From: UBA5177 sp002413265
GTDB taxonomy: Bacteria > Chloroflexota > UBA5177
Reading direction: 5' to 3'
DNA: 64,000 nt
NCBI GenBank assembly: GCA_036752825.1
Contig: DAIORV010000003.1
Location: forward strand, 9,884-73,883
The first letter of the stretch is position 1, and each line of letters begins with the position of its first letter. Positions 25,793 through 34,545 of the stretch are shown piece by piece. A model generated the notes under the pieces. The model was not told where the DNA came from. It saw only the letters and a program-made list of their open reading frames with translations, and ran no database searches. A program made the position numbers and the translations under genes.

Positions 25793-26728
25793 GGCGTAGA
25801 CGAAACCTGCAAGCGCGTCGACCAGCCAATGCTCGCCGAGAAAGAAGATGCTGAATAAAACCAGCACTATCCATATCGCGAGTATTCGAGAGACCCGGGG
25901 CGCGGCCCGTCTGAACGCGAGGTACTCAATTAGCGGCATTGCCGCGTGCTCCGACGGGAAGGCGGCTACCGCGTCGCCTTTGAGCTTGAAAATGTAGAAG
26001 AGCGGCGCGCCATGAAACGGGAGGGGATGAGCATGAAGCACAAGTCCGAAACCATTAGAGACGCCCGCTAGAAATACGTGCGAGTGCGCCCACGCCGCGT
26101 GAAGCCCTCCTGGATAGCCGTCTGCGGCGGCGATCCAGGGAAAGAGGAACTTGCTCTTGAAAAACACGAGAGGCTGTGAGGCCATCCACGGAGGCACTGC
26201 CGGAAATAGGACGAAGGTCACCATGCCAAGAATCAGGAGAACGAGCACAGCAGCGGCGAATTGGAAATATACCGGCCGATTCAGCCTCCAGAGGAAATAG
26301 GCGGCTATGAACGGTTCCGGCAAATGCAGGTTGTAGACCGCCGCCGCAAAGTATTCGAGCGGCCCGGGGCGGCTTGCCGCATGAAACGCGTCTCGGACGA
26401 GAATGACCGGGTCGTGCCCGAAGAACAGGGCTCGATCCGCCTGAAGCATGAATTGCAGATGAACCGAAAACGGCGAATCCGCGGCGATTGGACCACTCAG
26501 GTTCCACATCACTAGGCCGGCAATGTAAAACCACCAGTCACAAAGAAACTGTACCGGCATGCGAGAAATTGCGATTGCAGCCACCGCAACGCTCAGCACA
26601 AGGAGCTCGACTCCCAGTCGAACATTCAGGACATCGGTTATGAGGACGATGGCGGTGAAGTAGGCCGCCAGCAAGATCGTCTCTCGTCGTGCCGGCGGGC
26701 TCCAACCAGGCGGCTTGGCGGCGGTCAA
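25706..26728 (-). CDS. PAP2-superfamily membrane phosphatase/transferase (inositol-phosphoryl-transferase-like)
   Basis: A 340-residue polytopic membrane protein with the PAP2 signatures KGDAVAAFPSEHAAMP and FFLGEHWLVDALAG (catalytic histidines). The arrangement, with both motifs in the last third and several helices before, resembles the AUR1/IPC-synthase-like PAP2 group rather than small undecaprenyl-PP phosphatases. It might handle inositol-phosphate lipids, since ino1 and a PIM-like operon occur at 50-55 kb, but this is inference. The apparent start is a TTG at 26728 without a clear ribosome site, so the N-terminus is uncertain. Confidence 0.78.
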   Translation of the reverse strand: MTAAKPPGWSPPARRETILLAAYFTAIVLITDVLNVRLGVELLVLSVAVAAIAISRMPVQFLCDWWFYIAGLVMWNLSGPIAADSPFSVHLQFMLQADRALFFGHDPVILVRDAFHAASRPGPLEYFAAAVYNLHLPEPFIAAYFLWRLNRPVYFQFAAAVLVLLILGMVTFVLFPAVPPWMASQPLVFFKSKFLFPWIAAADGYPGGLHAAWAHSHVFLAGVSNGFGLVLHAHPLPFHGAPLFYIFKLKGDAVAAFPSEHAAMPLIEYLAFRRAAPRVSRILAIWIVLVLFSIFFLGEHWLVDALAGFVYALAAWMIVRAVARTRSRRLLVQYGFGREQ

Positions 26729-26755
26729 CGAAGCGGATGGATGGGCAACGACACC

Positions 26756-27535
26756 CTAAGAAGCAAGACCGAAGCCCGAGGCAGCCAGGAAACCGCCGTC
26801 GATAGCGATGCACTGGCCGGTGATGTATGATGCGCTCTCGCTCACCAGGAACACCACGAGGTTGGCTATCTCCGAAACCTCGCCAAACCGTCCCAGCGGA
26901 ATTCTGCGAAGCCAGGCATCACTCTGCTCGTCTGTCAGATGCGAGGTCGCGTCCGTCAGGAAGTAGCCGGGTACAACACAGTTGACTGTGGTCCGTTGCC
27001 CCGCATAGCGAACCGCAGCATCGCGAGTAAGTCCGAGGAGCGCCGATTTCGCCGCCGCGTAGTTCGACTGCCCGGCATTTCCCGCGCTGCCCACCACCGA
27101 GCTGAGATTGACGATTCGGGCATTCGGGATGCCGTTCATGACCGCCGCCGATTGCTCCAGCAAGAGTCGGGGCCCCGCCAGGTCGGTGGACCAGATCGCA
27201 TCCCAGTCGTCAGATGTCATCTGAATGACCAGTCGGTCTCGCGTTATGCCGGCGTTATTGATGAGCACGTTGACCGGGCCGAGGGCTCCGGAGGCCCGAT
27301 CGTACAGCTCCGCCGCCTGGCCAAGGTCGGAAATATCGGCGCGCAACGAGACAGCTCTGCGCCCGATACTCTCGATCTGTCCGACGACCTCCTCGGCCTC
27401 AGCCTCTGACTTTCGGTAGTTGACGGCCACGTCGAAGCCGGATTGCGCGAGGCGGAGCGCGACCACTTTCCCGATGCCCCGGGAGGCCCCTGTGACAAGC
27501 GCCGCTCCGGTCGCACCGGGCTGAGTCGTGCTCAT
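26756..27535 (-). CDS. SDR-family oxidoreductase, FabG-like
   Basis: A 259-residue short-chain dehydrogenase/reductase. It has the cofactor loop TGASRGIG, NNAG, the catalytic Ser in NLSSVVGSAG and Y-x3-K in SNYAAAKSALLG. The N-x-G-I-T-R-D-R and late ITGQCIAIDGG segments are those of 3-oxoacyl-ACP reductases, so a role in fatty-acid or polyketide chain reduction with NADPH is likely. No other fatty-acid synthesis gene lies nearby. It is divergent from the methyltransferase gene, about 47 bases apart. Confidence 0.9.
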   Translation of the reverse strand: MSTTQPGATGAALVTGASRGIGKVVALRLAQSGFDVAVNYRKSEAEAEEVVGQIESIGRRAVSLRADISDLGQAAELYDRASGALGPVNVLINNAGITRDRLVIQMTSDDWDAIWSTDLAGPRLLLEQSAAVMNGIPNARIVNLSSVVGSAGNAGQSNYAAAKSALLGLTRDAAVRYAGQRTTVNCVVPGYFLTDATSHLTDEQSDAWLRRIPLGRFGEVSEIANLVVFLVSESASYITGQCIAIDGGFLAASGFGLAS

Positions 27536-27582
27536 AGCTCTGCTATTCTAGTGAAGATTTCGCGGGGACGAGGAGAGGGCCA

Positions 27583-28419
27583 ATGTCGGCCAGCGGCGTG
27601 CGCCAGGACCACACATTTGAAGCCTTCGCCAGTCACGATTTTTATCGGGTGGTCAACGAGCACCTTGTTGATGCGACGCTTCAGATCAGGTCCCACGTTC
27701 CGCGGCCCCCGATCCACCGGGTGCTCGATCTGGCGTGCGGCACGGGCGCAGTGACAGCTCTGCTGGTTGACCGCGTTCGCAAGCTGCGGCAGCCGGTCGA
27801 GGTTATCGCCGTAGACCCTTCCGAGTCGGCGCTTGAAAAGGCCCGGCGACTGGTCGGCAACGCCGCCCAGTTTGTGAAAGGGACGGCGCAAGCATTCTCC
27901 AACGTGGTGTCGGGAGTCGATCTCATCCTGTTCTGCAACGCGATTCACTTACTGCCTAATAAAGATGTGGTTTTGAGTGAGGCAAGGAACGCCCTCAACG
28001 AAGGCGGCGTGATCGGTTTCAACTCCTCTTTCTACGAAGGCTGCTACGTACCGGGAACGGAGCGGTTCTACAAGCTCTGGATGCTGCGGGCGATGCAGCT
28101 TTTGAAACAGGAAACGGGAATGCGCCCTGATCGGAAGAAGGTCGAGGCGATGCGCTGGCTGACCCCAGACGAGTATCGCGAGGTGCTGGAGAGAACTGGC
28201 TTCACGGTCGACATCATGGAAGCCGAGCAGGCGATGATGACCTGCAAGAGCTGGCAAGACATCAGCCATTACTCGGAGTTCGCGAACGGGGCTTTGCCGG
28301 GTGTTCCCCTGGACGTGGCTATTCCCGTTCTGGAGCGATCCGTGGCCCTGGCTTATCAGGAGATGAAAATCACCGAGCTGCCGCGTAACTGGCTCCAGGT
28401 AGTCGCCCGCGCAGTGTGA
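27583..28419 (+). CDS. Class I SAM-dependent methyltransferase
   Basis: A 278-residue methyltransferase of the Rossmann-like class I fold. Motif I is VLDLACGTGAVTALL, motif II is VIAVDPSESALEKA, and LILFCNAIHLLPNKDVVL is the motif IV region. The C-terminal third is helical (KKVEAMRWLTPDEYREVLERTGF) as in small-molecule or lipid methyltransferases. Substrate unknown. Its TGA overlaps the start of the membrane protein gene (TGATG), which suggests that the two act together, perhaps on a lipid-linked product. Confidence 0.87.
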   Translation: MSASGVRQDHTFEAFASHDFYRVVNEHLVDATLQIRSHVPRPPIHRVLDLACGTGAVTALLVDRVRKLRQPVEVIAVDPSESALEKARRLVGNAAQFVKGTAQAFSNVVSGVDLILFCNAIHLLPNKDVVLSEARNALNEGGVIGFNSSFYEGCYVPGTERFYKLWMLRAMQLLKQETGMRPDRKKVEAMRWLTPDEYREVLERTGFTVDIMEAEQAMMTCKSWQDISHYSEFANGALPGVPLDVAIPVLERSVALAYQEMKITELPRNWLQVVARAV

Positions 28420-30050
28420 TGCGGCACAGCAATCGCCGAGCGCTGGCTGTTGCCTCGCTGCTCGCGGTCTTCTTCGTTTCCGTCTATCTGGTGACCGAGT
28501 CGGCAGACCTGAGGCACAACGGTGATACCGTCTTCCGCTACCAGACGACTCAGTCAATCGTCGAGCAGCATCATGTTTGGATCGCGCACCCGATTGGCCT
28601 CGATCCCCGTGTGGTGAGAGGGAACGGCGGGCACCTGTACGCGTTTTACGCGCCAGGTCAGACCTTGCTTATGGTTTCGCTTTACGTGCTAGGAAAGGCA
28701 GCCGCGCATCACTTTGGGCTCTCATACGATGTGGCGACGCGCTATGCAACTCGTTCACTCGACCTCTTCCTGGGCGCCGCGCTGGCGGTGCTGCTCTTCT
28801 TCTTTGCAATGTCGGTAGGTTACTCAATTCGAGTTTCGGCACTGCTGACATTACTCCTCGGGCTAGCCACTCCGGCCTGGCCCGATGCGCAGAGCGGCTT
28901 GGAGCAGACCCAGGTGGATGTCTTCCTTTTGCTCGCGGTGTTCTCCGTCTGGAGATCGGTGTCTAACGACCGCCATCGCTATCGGTGGCTTCTCCTCGCC
29001 GGGACAGCATCTGGATTGATGGTTCTGACGCGTTACGACTCAGTTCTATTCATCCCGCTTGTAGCGCTCTATCCAGCACTGATCCGTTACGTTCGTTCCG
29101 GTTTTCGATCGTCACTCGGAGATGCCATCGTGTACCTCACAGCGGTGATCCCATGGAGTGCCGCCATCCTCGTCTGGGACTGGATTCGGTTCGGCTCGGT
29201 GCTACAGACGGGATTGCACGAACGCACCTTGGGCGAGCAACCGCTGGTTGGACTGGCGGGGTTGCTCGTCAGTCCAGGGAAAGGGCTCCTTTGGTACATG
29301 CCTCTGGTGTTTGCACTTCCATTTGTAGCGCGTCGATTCTTCCGGCGGTCCGCGTCGCTTTCGTTCTTTGTCCTGGCACTGATTCTCGCGCCACTCATCC
29401 TCTACTCAAACGTCCTCTATTGGCACGGAGACCCGGCCTGGGGCCCCAGATATCTGTACACATCGCTGCCGTATCTCGTTTTGCCGCTAGGTGAAGTTCT
29501 CTCGCCGTGGAGAAGCATTCGTCCTTCTCGAAAAACGATCTTCGCAGCCCTTGCTCTCGCCGGATTTGCTCTCTCTGTGGCAGCCGTATCCGTCACTCAG
29601 TGGCGTTTCTGGTACAGACTCGAAGCTCAAGAGCAACAGACGGTCGCCGCTTCGACCTGGGCCGGACAGCCATTCCATTGGGGCTCTCAGAAGTACCACT
29701 ACTACTGGAACGTCAAACAGTCGCCGATTCTGTTGCAGATCGATAACGTCTACCAGGTTCTGCGGCTGGATGTGCTGGGAAACCAGCGCTATGAGCTCCG
29801 ATCGCAGCCTGACCCGTATGTATCGAATGCGGCCGTCAACTATCCGGTCAATACCTTGAACTTTTGGTGGGCCGATGTGCGCCATCCGCTATTTGGACAG
29901 ACGGCGCGCTTTGTGTTGGCCGGCTTGCTGACATTATTGGCTATGCTCTCGGCGCTGGGCCTGGCATACGCGCTTAGAGATCCGAAGCGGCGTAGAGAGC
30001 GTGCGCTGGTGCCGGTTACCCGATCGGTCACCGAGCGAGCAGTGTCCTAG
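28419..30050 (+). CDS. Polytopic membrane protein, GT-C glycosyltransferase-like
   Basis: A 543-residue integral membrane protein with about ten to twelve hydrophobic segments. The first outside loop carries acidic residues (ESADLRHNGD), followed by KAAAHHFGLSYD and a HGDPAWGPRYLY stretch between later helices; these recall lipid-phosphosugar-dependent GT-C enzymes such as mannosyl- or arabinosyltransferases. The family is not certain. ATG at 28419 is preferred; a GTG at 28416 is equally open. Co-translated with the methyltransferase, and its stop interlocks with proC at CTAG 30047-30050. Confidence 0.65.
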   Translation: MRHSNRRALAVASLLAVFFVSVYLVTESADLRHNGDTVFRYQTTQSIVEQHHVWIAHPIGLDPRVVRGNGGHLYAFYAPGQTLLMVSLYVLGKAAAHHFGLSYDVATRYATRSLDLFLGAALAVLLFFFAMSVGYSIRVSALLTLLLGLATPAWPDAQSGLEQTQVDVFLLLAVFSVWRSVSNDRHRYRWLLLAGTASGLMVLTRYDSVLFIPLVALYPALIRYVRSGFRSSLGDAIVYLTAVIPWSAAILVWDWIRFGSVLQTGLHERTLGEQPLVGLAGLLVSPGKGLLWYMPLVFALPFVARRFFRRSASLSFFVLALILAPLILYSNVLYWHGDPAWGPRYLYTSLPYLVLPLGEVLSPWRSIRPSRKTIFAALALAGFALSVAAVSVTQWRFWYRLEAQEQQTVAASTWAGQPFHWGSQKYHYYWNVKQSPILLQIDNVYQVLRLDVLGNQRYELRSQPDPYVSNAAVNYPVNTLNFWWADVRHPLFGQTARFVLAGLLTLLAMLSALGLAYALRDPKRRRERALVPVTRSVTERAVS

Positions 30051-30880
30051 CCAAGCTGCCTCGCAGCCTCTCGAAGCTCCCTTGCCCGATTGGTCGCTGC
30101 CATGACGCCGTCGATCAAGGCGCCGCGCATTGCGCGCTCTTCGAACACTTTAACGCCTTCCACCGTCACGCCGCCCGGCGTACAGAGTTCGTCCAACAGC
30201 TGCGAAGGAAGCTTGTCGGTCGCCTCCACGTTGCGGGCTGCCGCAATGACCTGTTCGATCGCCCTGGAGTGAGACGCCTGATGTCGAAGGCCGACTAGCG
30301 AACCAGCGGTAATCAGTGCGTCGAGCAATAAATATACGGTCGCGGTCGTGGTGGATCCGAAGGTCGTGAACGCGTCGATCTCGTCCTCGGGGAGCACGAT
30401 GACGTTTTCGCTGATAGTGCCGAAGATGCGGGAAGCGATCGCAAGGTGCTGTGCGGTCGCGGCCGAGTTAAGCGTGAGCCCCGTTGTGCCTGCCTTGATT
30501 CGTCCGAAAAAGGTCGGCATGGCACGCACGAAGGGAGTGGACCCACCGATCTGAGCTTCGTACAAGGAGATGGGTAGACCAGCAGCGATAGTCACCAGCA
30601 GCCGGCTCTCCACCTCACCTCGAAGCTCTTTCAGCACTCCATTCATTGCTTGAGGCCGAACACAAAGAATCGCGACGTCCCCGTGCCTGTAAGCTTCAAC
30701 GTTACTCGTGGTCGTTCGCACCGGCACCGATTCACGGAACTGCACGAGCCGATCTTCTCGGTAGTGCGAGACCATGATGTCCTCTGACGACACGAGCTTG
30801 CTGCGAACCAGTCCGAGCGCGATCACTTCCGCCATGACTCCCGCCCCGATAAGCGAGACCTTCTTTTCTTCAAGAACCAC
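30047..30880 (-). CDS. proC: Pyrroline-5-carboxylate reductase
   Basis: Last step of proline synthesis: NAD(P)H-dependent reduction of P5C. The 277-residue protein has the N-terminal Rossmann motif SLIGAGVMAEVIALGL, the central VRPQAMNGVLKEL, FVRAMPTFFGRIKAG and the signature CTPGGVTVEGVKVFEE. The usual GSGPA loop reads GSTTTATVY, a mild departure. GGAGG precedes the GTG at 30880. It lies 18 bases after the universal stress protein gene on the same strand, so all three genes from 31641 downwards probably share a transcript. Confidence 0.9.
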   Translation of the reverse strand: MVLEEKKVSLIGAGVMAEVIALGLVRSKLVSSEDIMVSHYREDRLVQFRESVPVRTTTSNVEAYRHGDVAILCVRPQAMNGVLKELRGEVESRLLVTIAAGLPISLYEAQIGGSTPFVRAMPTFFGRIKAGTTGLTLNSAATAQHLAIASRIFGTISENVIVLPEDEIDAFTTFGSTTTATVYLLLDALITAGSLVGLRHQASHSRAIEQVIAAARNVEATDKLPSQLLDELCTPGGVTVEGVKVFEERAMRGALIDGVMAATNRARELREAARQLG

Positions 30881-30898
30881 ACTTGCCTCCAGAGGCGT

Positions 30899-31471
30899 CT
30901 ATGAGTCCATGGGCGGGCGTCGAATGATGACTTCGCACGGTGCGTTTGCGAGGACGTATTCCACGGTGCGAGCGTAACGACTGCCACGCCGATTGGACTT
31001 TGGTATATCTGCCATTAAAAGCACGTCCACGTTGTTCTCCATCGCGTACTGAACGATGGTCGGTCCCGCCTGCCGCGCTCGCTCCACTCGTCGATTGATA
31101 TGAACGTCATACCTTGCAGAGATCTTCTGAGCTTGCTTAAATGCCTGCTCGGCACGATCCAACTCGCTCTGTGAAACGGCGTCAAGGGGCAGCTGCAGCG
31201 GCACTTCGACCACGTACACGACGTCCATGCTGGCTCCTCGAAACTTGGCCATTTGGGCAGCAAGTGCCACCAGATGAAGTGACACAAAGTCTCCCAAGAT
31301 AGGAACCACGATTCGCGAGAAGCCACCTGTTTCGCGATGCACCCTGTTGACGTGCTGTTCGATCCCGCCGACCTGAGGAAGGTGAAGCATCCACCAAAGA
31401 ATCGAGGTGATGGCCGACACATAGACCAGCGCCACGACGGCACCAATTGGGGTGACTGCCGCCAGAGTCAT
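30899..31471 (-). CDS. Universal stress protein-family protein with an N-terminal membrane helix
   Basis: A 190-residue protein: residues 7-30 form one hydrophobic helix (VTPIGAVVALVYVSAITSIL), then a UspA-fold domain starting RIVVPILGDFVS and ending RRGSRYARTVEYVLANAPCEVIIRRP. The C-terminal G-S-x9-APCEVIIRRP is the usual nucleotide-binding end of this fold, though the upstream G-x2-G reads less well. The membrane helix is atypical for a soluble Usp and suggests that it is the cytoplasmic sensor arm of a membrane pair with the small two-helix protein encoded immediately upstream. Confidence 0.82.
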   Translation of the reverse strand: MTLAAVTPIGAVVALVYVSAITSILWWMLHLPQVGGIEQHVNRVHRETGGFSRIVVPILGDFVSLHLVALAAQMAKFRGASMDVVYVVEVPLQLPLDAVSQSELDRAEQAFKQAQKISARYDVHINRRVERARQAGPTIVQYAMENNVDVLLMADIPKSNRRGSRYARTVEYVLANAPCEVIIRRPPMDS

Positions 31472-31641
31472 GCAGACCTATGCCGAGCAGCGTAGTCCTT
31501 GAGCCGGACCAAGCCAAGGGCCATGAAAACCACGCCCAGCACGCCGATTATCAGAACGTGGCCGAGAGCGCTTCGCACGATGATCACTGAACCAATGGCG
31601 ATATAGAGAACACTCACCACTACGAAGTAACGTTCCCGCAC
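31468..31641 (-). CDS. Small two-helix membrane protein (57 aa)
   Basis: A short frame not easily noticed: GTG at 31641 preceded by GGAGG at nine bases, 57 residues, TGA overlapping the Usp-gene ATG (ATGA at 31468-31471). It encodes two hydrophobic segments (YFVVVSVLYIAIGSVIIV and VLIIGVLGVVFMALGLV) joined by a short RSALGH turn, with a basic tail. No family recognised. The overlap argues that it is made together with the membrane-tethered stress protein and may be its partner. Confidence 0.7.
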   Translation of the reverse strand: MRERYFVVVSVLYIAIGSVIIVRSALGHVLIIGVLGVVFMALGLVRLKDYAARHRSA

Positions 31642-31831
31642 CTGGCTCGGCCTCCATTCAGGACAATTCTACTGCCGTTAATGCGCGTGAGCAGTTCTTA
31701 CCGCGTTCAAAACCCGGCCGCGGCTGTAGGTCTCCTCGTCTCGATTACTGAATGGCTGCTCGGCGTCCGTGAGTCGATCGAGGTCGCCTCCGAACCTCCC
31801 GAGTTGAGGTTCGGTCGCGCGACGACGGATG

Positions 31832-32002
31832 TCAGATTCCCCGGAGACCCTTCGTATATCGTGACTCGTAAGCCTCGAGGTTCAGGCGCTCTTGATAGCT
31901 CAGCTGGGAACCCTTCCGAAGCTTCTTCAACATCGATCTGAGGCTTGCTCGGTCCGCCGAGCGGAGGTCCTTGCGATCGACCAGCTCCTGAAGGCTCTTC
32001 AC
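31832..32002 (-). CDS. Small hypothetical protein (56 aa)
   Basis: A 56-residue, highly charged helical protein (KSLQELVDRKDLRSADRASL, then RKGSQLSYQERLNLEAYESRY). GTG at 32002, with AGGTG upstream, 14 bases after the stop of the 121-residue gene, so probably its operon partner. The same frame is open further upstream to 32335, but that part looks like a shadow of the neighbour. No family recognised. Confidence 0.5.
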   Translation of the reverse strand: MKSLQELVDRKDLRSADRASLRSMLKKLRKGSQLSYQERLNLEAYESRYTKGLRGI

Positions 32003-32015
32003 GTTCGCACCTGGG

Positions 32016-32381
32016 CTATCGCTCGTTCTCGGGTCGCGAAGGATTGCGACTGGGAGGACGAGGGATGTGGCCGGTGCGCTCCTGCACAATGCGACGAACA
32101 AGGGCGGGCCGGGGCAATCGGTGCTCACTGAAGGGCACGTTACTCTGCAACCCCAAGCGTGAGCGATGGGTGCGCTGGTTGTAACTCTCCTGGCGCGAAA
32201 CCGCGGAGCGCACTTCCTCCAGAAGATCGTCGACCGCGAGTCCAACGGCTTCCGGCACGCCATAGCCCCGGCGCAACAAGACAAAATAGTAGTCCCTGGT
32301 CGGCGAGGGTTCGGCCTCCGCCGACATGAGCCCAACGATCCATTCGGTTAGCTGGTTAGCGGAGGGATCATGGTCAGCCAT
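32016..32381 (-). CDS. Hypothetical protein (121 aa)
   Basis: Unrecognised. GAGGAG precedes the ATG at 32381. The N-terminal 65 residues look folded and helical (LTEWIVGLMSAEAEPS, then YYFVLLRRGYGVPEAVGLAV and DDLLEEVRSAV); the remainder is Arg/Pro-rich and probably disordered. No membrane helix. It lies 40 bases after the coiled-coil gene and just before a 56-residue gene on the same strand. Confidence 0.6.
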   Translation of the reverse strand: MADHDPSANQLTEWIVGLMSAEAEPSPTRDYYFVLLRRGYGVPEAVGLAVDDLLEEVRSAVSRQESYNQRTHRSRLGLQSNVPFSEHRLPRPALVRRIVQERTGHIPRPPSRNPSRPENER

Positions 32382-32421
32382 GAACCGTTTCTCCTCAGGC
32401 CTCTTGCCAGAAGTCCCGGCG

Positions 32422-33393
32422 TTAGCCGGCGGTCATCAGCGGTACTTCCTCCGCTGCTTCGATGCGCTGTTCCAACGCCCTGCTCGTTCGCTGATACTCG
32501 CTCAGACGACGCTTCTTATCAACCAGCGTACCGCGAACCATGGCCTGCTCCAACAGAGCCCCCGAGTCCTGGTACTGCCTTTCGAGGGCAAGCACCTCTT
32601 CCTCAAGTCGGATCTCGGATTCGCGACTCTTTTTCAGCTCGGCGCGCCAGACATCTATGGTTGGTACCGCCTGCGCCTGCTGGCTCGCTACACGGTGTGA
32701 GGCTTTTTGCTCCTCGACCCTTTCGGCCTCGCGCCGCAAGGATTCAGCCTCCGCTTTCAGGCTGTTAAGAACTTCTTGCCTGGCTTCACGCCCTCGCAGC
32801 GACTCGAAAAATCTCCCAACCGCGTTACGCGCCTCGCCGTATCTCTGGGCACTGAGGTGCTCTCGGGCGGAGTCCAGGGTCTGCCTGAGATGCGCTTCGT
32901 TCTCCGCCCAGGCCTCGGTAAGCCGAGTCCATACGTTCTGGCTGGCTTCCTTCCAAGCGTCCCAGACCTGTTGTCGGTCGGCGGGCACGAGGGGCGAACC
33001 TTTGTCGAAAGCCTCTCGTACGGAGTCTAGTTGCCGGCGCACCGCGCGCAGCTCTTTAGGGTCTTCAATTCCTTCGGCCCGCGAGCGATGCTCGGCGATC
33101 GAGGCCAAAAGCTCTACCCGGCGCTCTCCGGAGCGCGCATAGGTTCCTTCCTGAGCTTTGTAGGCTTTTGAACCCAAAGAACGCAGTTTCCGCTCCAGAT
33201 CGAGCTTATCCTCGAGCCGGATCGCCGGAGCTATTCTTACTCGTTCTTTGAGCTCCTTGAAACGAGGCCAGAACCCGCGAAAACCTGCATCGATTGACTC
33301 CGAAAAGTAGTCGACCTCCAGCGCTTTGAGTTCTTGGTTCAGATGGGCTGCGACCTGATCCGCCTGGATCTGCCACTGTTGCCAATCTTCCAT
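32422..33393 (-). CDS. Coiled-coil protein, DUF349-like repeats
   Basis: A 323-residue, almost wholly helical, highly charged protein. The repeated pattern of W/F, K, E/R and L residues, for example FWPRFKELKERVRIAP and QQVWDAWKEASQNVWTRLTEA, is reminiscent of DUF349 repeats, followed by long coiled coil (EAESLRREAERVEEQKAS and KKSRESEIRLEEEVLALERQ). No signal peptide or membrane helix. AAGGAGAG precedes the ATG at 33393. Function unknown; a scaffold or nucleic-acid-associated role is possible. Confidence 0.65.
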   Translation of the reverse strand: MEDWQQWQIQADQVAAHLNQELKALEVDYFSESIDAGFRGFWPRFKELKERVRIAPAIRLEDKLDLERKLRSLGSKAYKAQEGTYARSGERRVELLASIAEHRSRAEGIEDPKELRAVRRQLDSVREAFDKGSPLVPADRQQVWDAWKEASQNVWTRLTEAWAENEAHLRQTLDSAREHLSAQRYGEARNAVGRFFESLRGREARQEVLNSLKAEAESLRREAERVEEQKASHRVASQQAQAVPTIDVWRAELKKSRESEIRLEEEVLALERQYQDSGALLEQAMVRGTLVDKKRRLSEYQRTSRALEQRIEAAEEVPLMTAG

Positions 33394-33431
33394 CGTGATG
33401 ACTCTCCTTCAGGCACACAGGGTGGCCGCAG

Positions 33432-33462
33432 AAAAATGAAGAGCCCTGGAATGAGGCTCTCC
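33432..33462 (-). terminator. Rho-independent terminator after tRNA-His
   Basis: Reading the minus strand, GGAGAGCC and GGCTCTTC pair over 8 bases (one G-U) around an 8- to 9-base loop, followed by ATTTTTC. It lies about 20 bases after the tRNA-His 3' end and in the right direction. Confidence 0.7.
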
Positions 33463-33482
33463 ATCACAAAAACGTGCAAATG

Positions 33483-33559
33483 TGGGGTGACCGATGGGGC
33501 TCGAACCCACAACCGCTGGAGCCACAATCCAGAGCTCTGCCAATTGAGCTACGGTCACC
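33483..33559 (-). tRNA. tRNA-His (GTG)
   Basis: The minus strand folds as a full cloverleaf: acceptor GTGACCG with CGGTCAC, D-arm GCTCAATTGGCAGAGC, anticodon arm CTGGA-TTGTGGC-TCCAG with anticodon GTG, and T-arm GTGGG-TTCGAGC-CCCAT. The extra G at position -1 (33559) pairs with discriminator C73, the hallmark of tRNA-His. CCA is encoded at 33483-33485. Confidence 0.96.
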
Positions 33560-33604
33560 ATATGGCTCGGTGCATGGGCGCAGACGGCCCTGGGTGCCCC
33601 GCCG

Positions 33605-33632
33605 CGCCTGAATTGTACCATAGGGTCAGGCG
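33605..33632. promoter_or_regulatory. Inverted repeat around a TACAAT box ahead of tRNA-His
   Basis: CGCCTGA (33605-33611) and TCAGGCG (33626-33632) form a perfect inverted repeat; the minus-strand TACAAT at 33612-33617 inside it is a candidate -10 box for tRNA-His, about 50 bases upstream of the mature end. The site also lies upstream of the divergent sortase gene. Confidence 0.4.
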
Positions 33633-33713
33633 CTCGATCTTCATCTAGACTTCATCTTCCGGCTCTGGTATGGTAAGTGTCGTTCGTAGCGCGTAATCTT
33701 CTGGGGGGTCCTC

Positions 33714-34328
33714 GTGAATTTTCGTTATCCGGCTCGTTTTCTGACGGTCATTGGGTGCTTTGCTTTGACGGCATCCGGGGCGCTGGCGGCAAGTCCGAAA
33801 CCGGCGCATTCTAAGCCCGTCGTTTCGTCAAAGAAGACTCATAAACCCGTGAAGGTCGTGGTTCCAGCCGGCTGGCCCAAATTCGTCATGATCCCTCGGC
33901 TGAATGTTCGAGCACCAGTGGAATCCCTCGATCTCAGCAAGTCTCTTCCAACGCACGCGCCTTATCGGTGGGGAGATGTGGCCTGGTATGACCGTGGTCC
34001 CAAGCCCGGCCAATTGGGGCGAGCAAACGTATTTGGCCATCTTGATTCGACCTGCTGCCCGGCAGTCTTCTGGCAGCTAAAGACCTTGAAACCAGGTGAC
34101 ATTGCCGAGGTCCAGTACAAGAAGGGTTCGCCGCTCAAGTTCAAAGTCATCTGGAGCCAGAACTATCTCAACTCCAAGCTTCCCATCAAATTTATGTTCG
34201 GACCGGCCAGCCAGCATGGCCTCGTCCTGACCACGTGCAGCGGGGTCTTCCATACGGACGGCACGGGGTACGATCACAAATTGCTCGTGTACGCGCGTCT
34301 GATTCTGCCTAACGGCAGTCTGGGCTGA
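33714..34328 (+). CDS. Sortase (class D/E/F-like transpeptidase or housekeeping sortase)
   Basis: A 204-residue exported cysteine transpeptidase that attaches proteins to the cell surface or acts as a cell-envelope transpeptidase. It has an N-terminal signal/anchor (FLTVIGCFALTASGALAAS), a Lys/Pro-rich linker, and the sortase catalytic triad H109 in VFGHLDST, C175 in LTTCSG and R195 in LLVYARL. The start is a GTG at 33714 after GGGGGG. No LPxTG substrate or pilus gene is adjacent. The presence of a sortase supports a monoderm-type envelope. Subclass is not certain. Confidence 0.88.
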   Translation: MNFRYPARFLTVIGCFALTASGALAASPKPAHSKPVVSSKKTHKPVKVVVPAGWPKFVMIPRLNVRAPVESLDLSKSLPTHAPYRWGDVAWYDRGPKPGQLGRANVFGHLDSTCCPAVFWQLKTLKPGDIAEVQYKKGSPLKFKVIWSQNYLNSKLPIKFMFGPASQHGLVLTTCSGVFHTDGTGYDHKLLVYARLILPNGSLG

Positions 34329-34433
34329 TCGCACCGAATCTCTCGGAAAACGGGTGACTAGCGACAAGTCTCTTAACTTTCCCGCAGGATACGGGAATGG
34401 ATAAGCGTCGACACGTGCCTTTGCCGGGCGACG

Positions 34434-34510
<77 letters not shown>

Positions 34511-34545
34511 GCGCGCACCAGTCTACTGAAGCTGGAATGCAGGCC

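Noticed and set aside
31681..31941. Plus-strand 86-residue frame
   Set aside because: No ribosome site, no recognisable content, and it overlaps the small minus-strand gene. Treated as a shadow.
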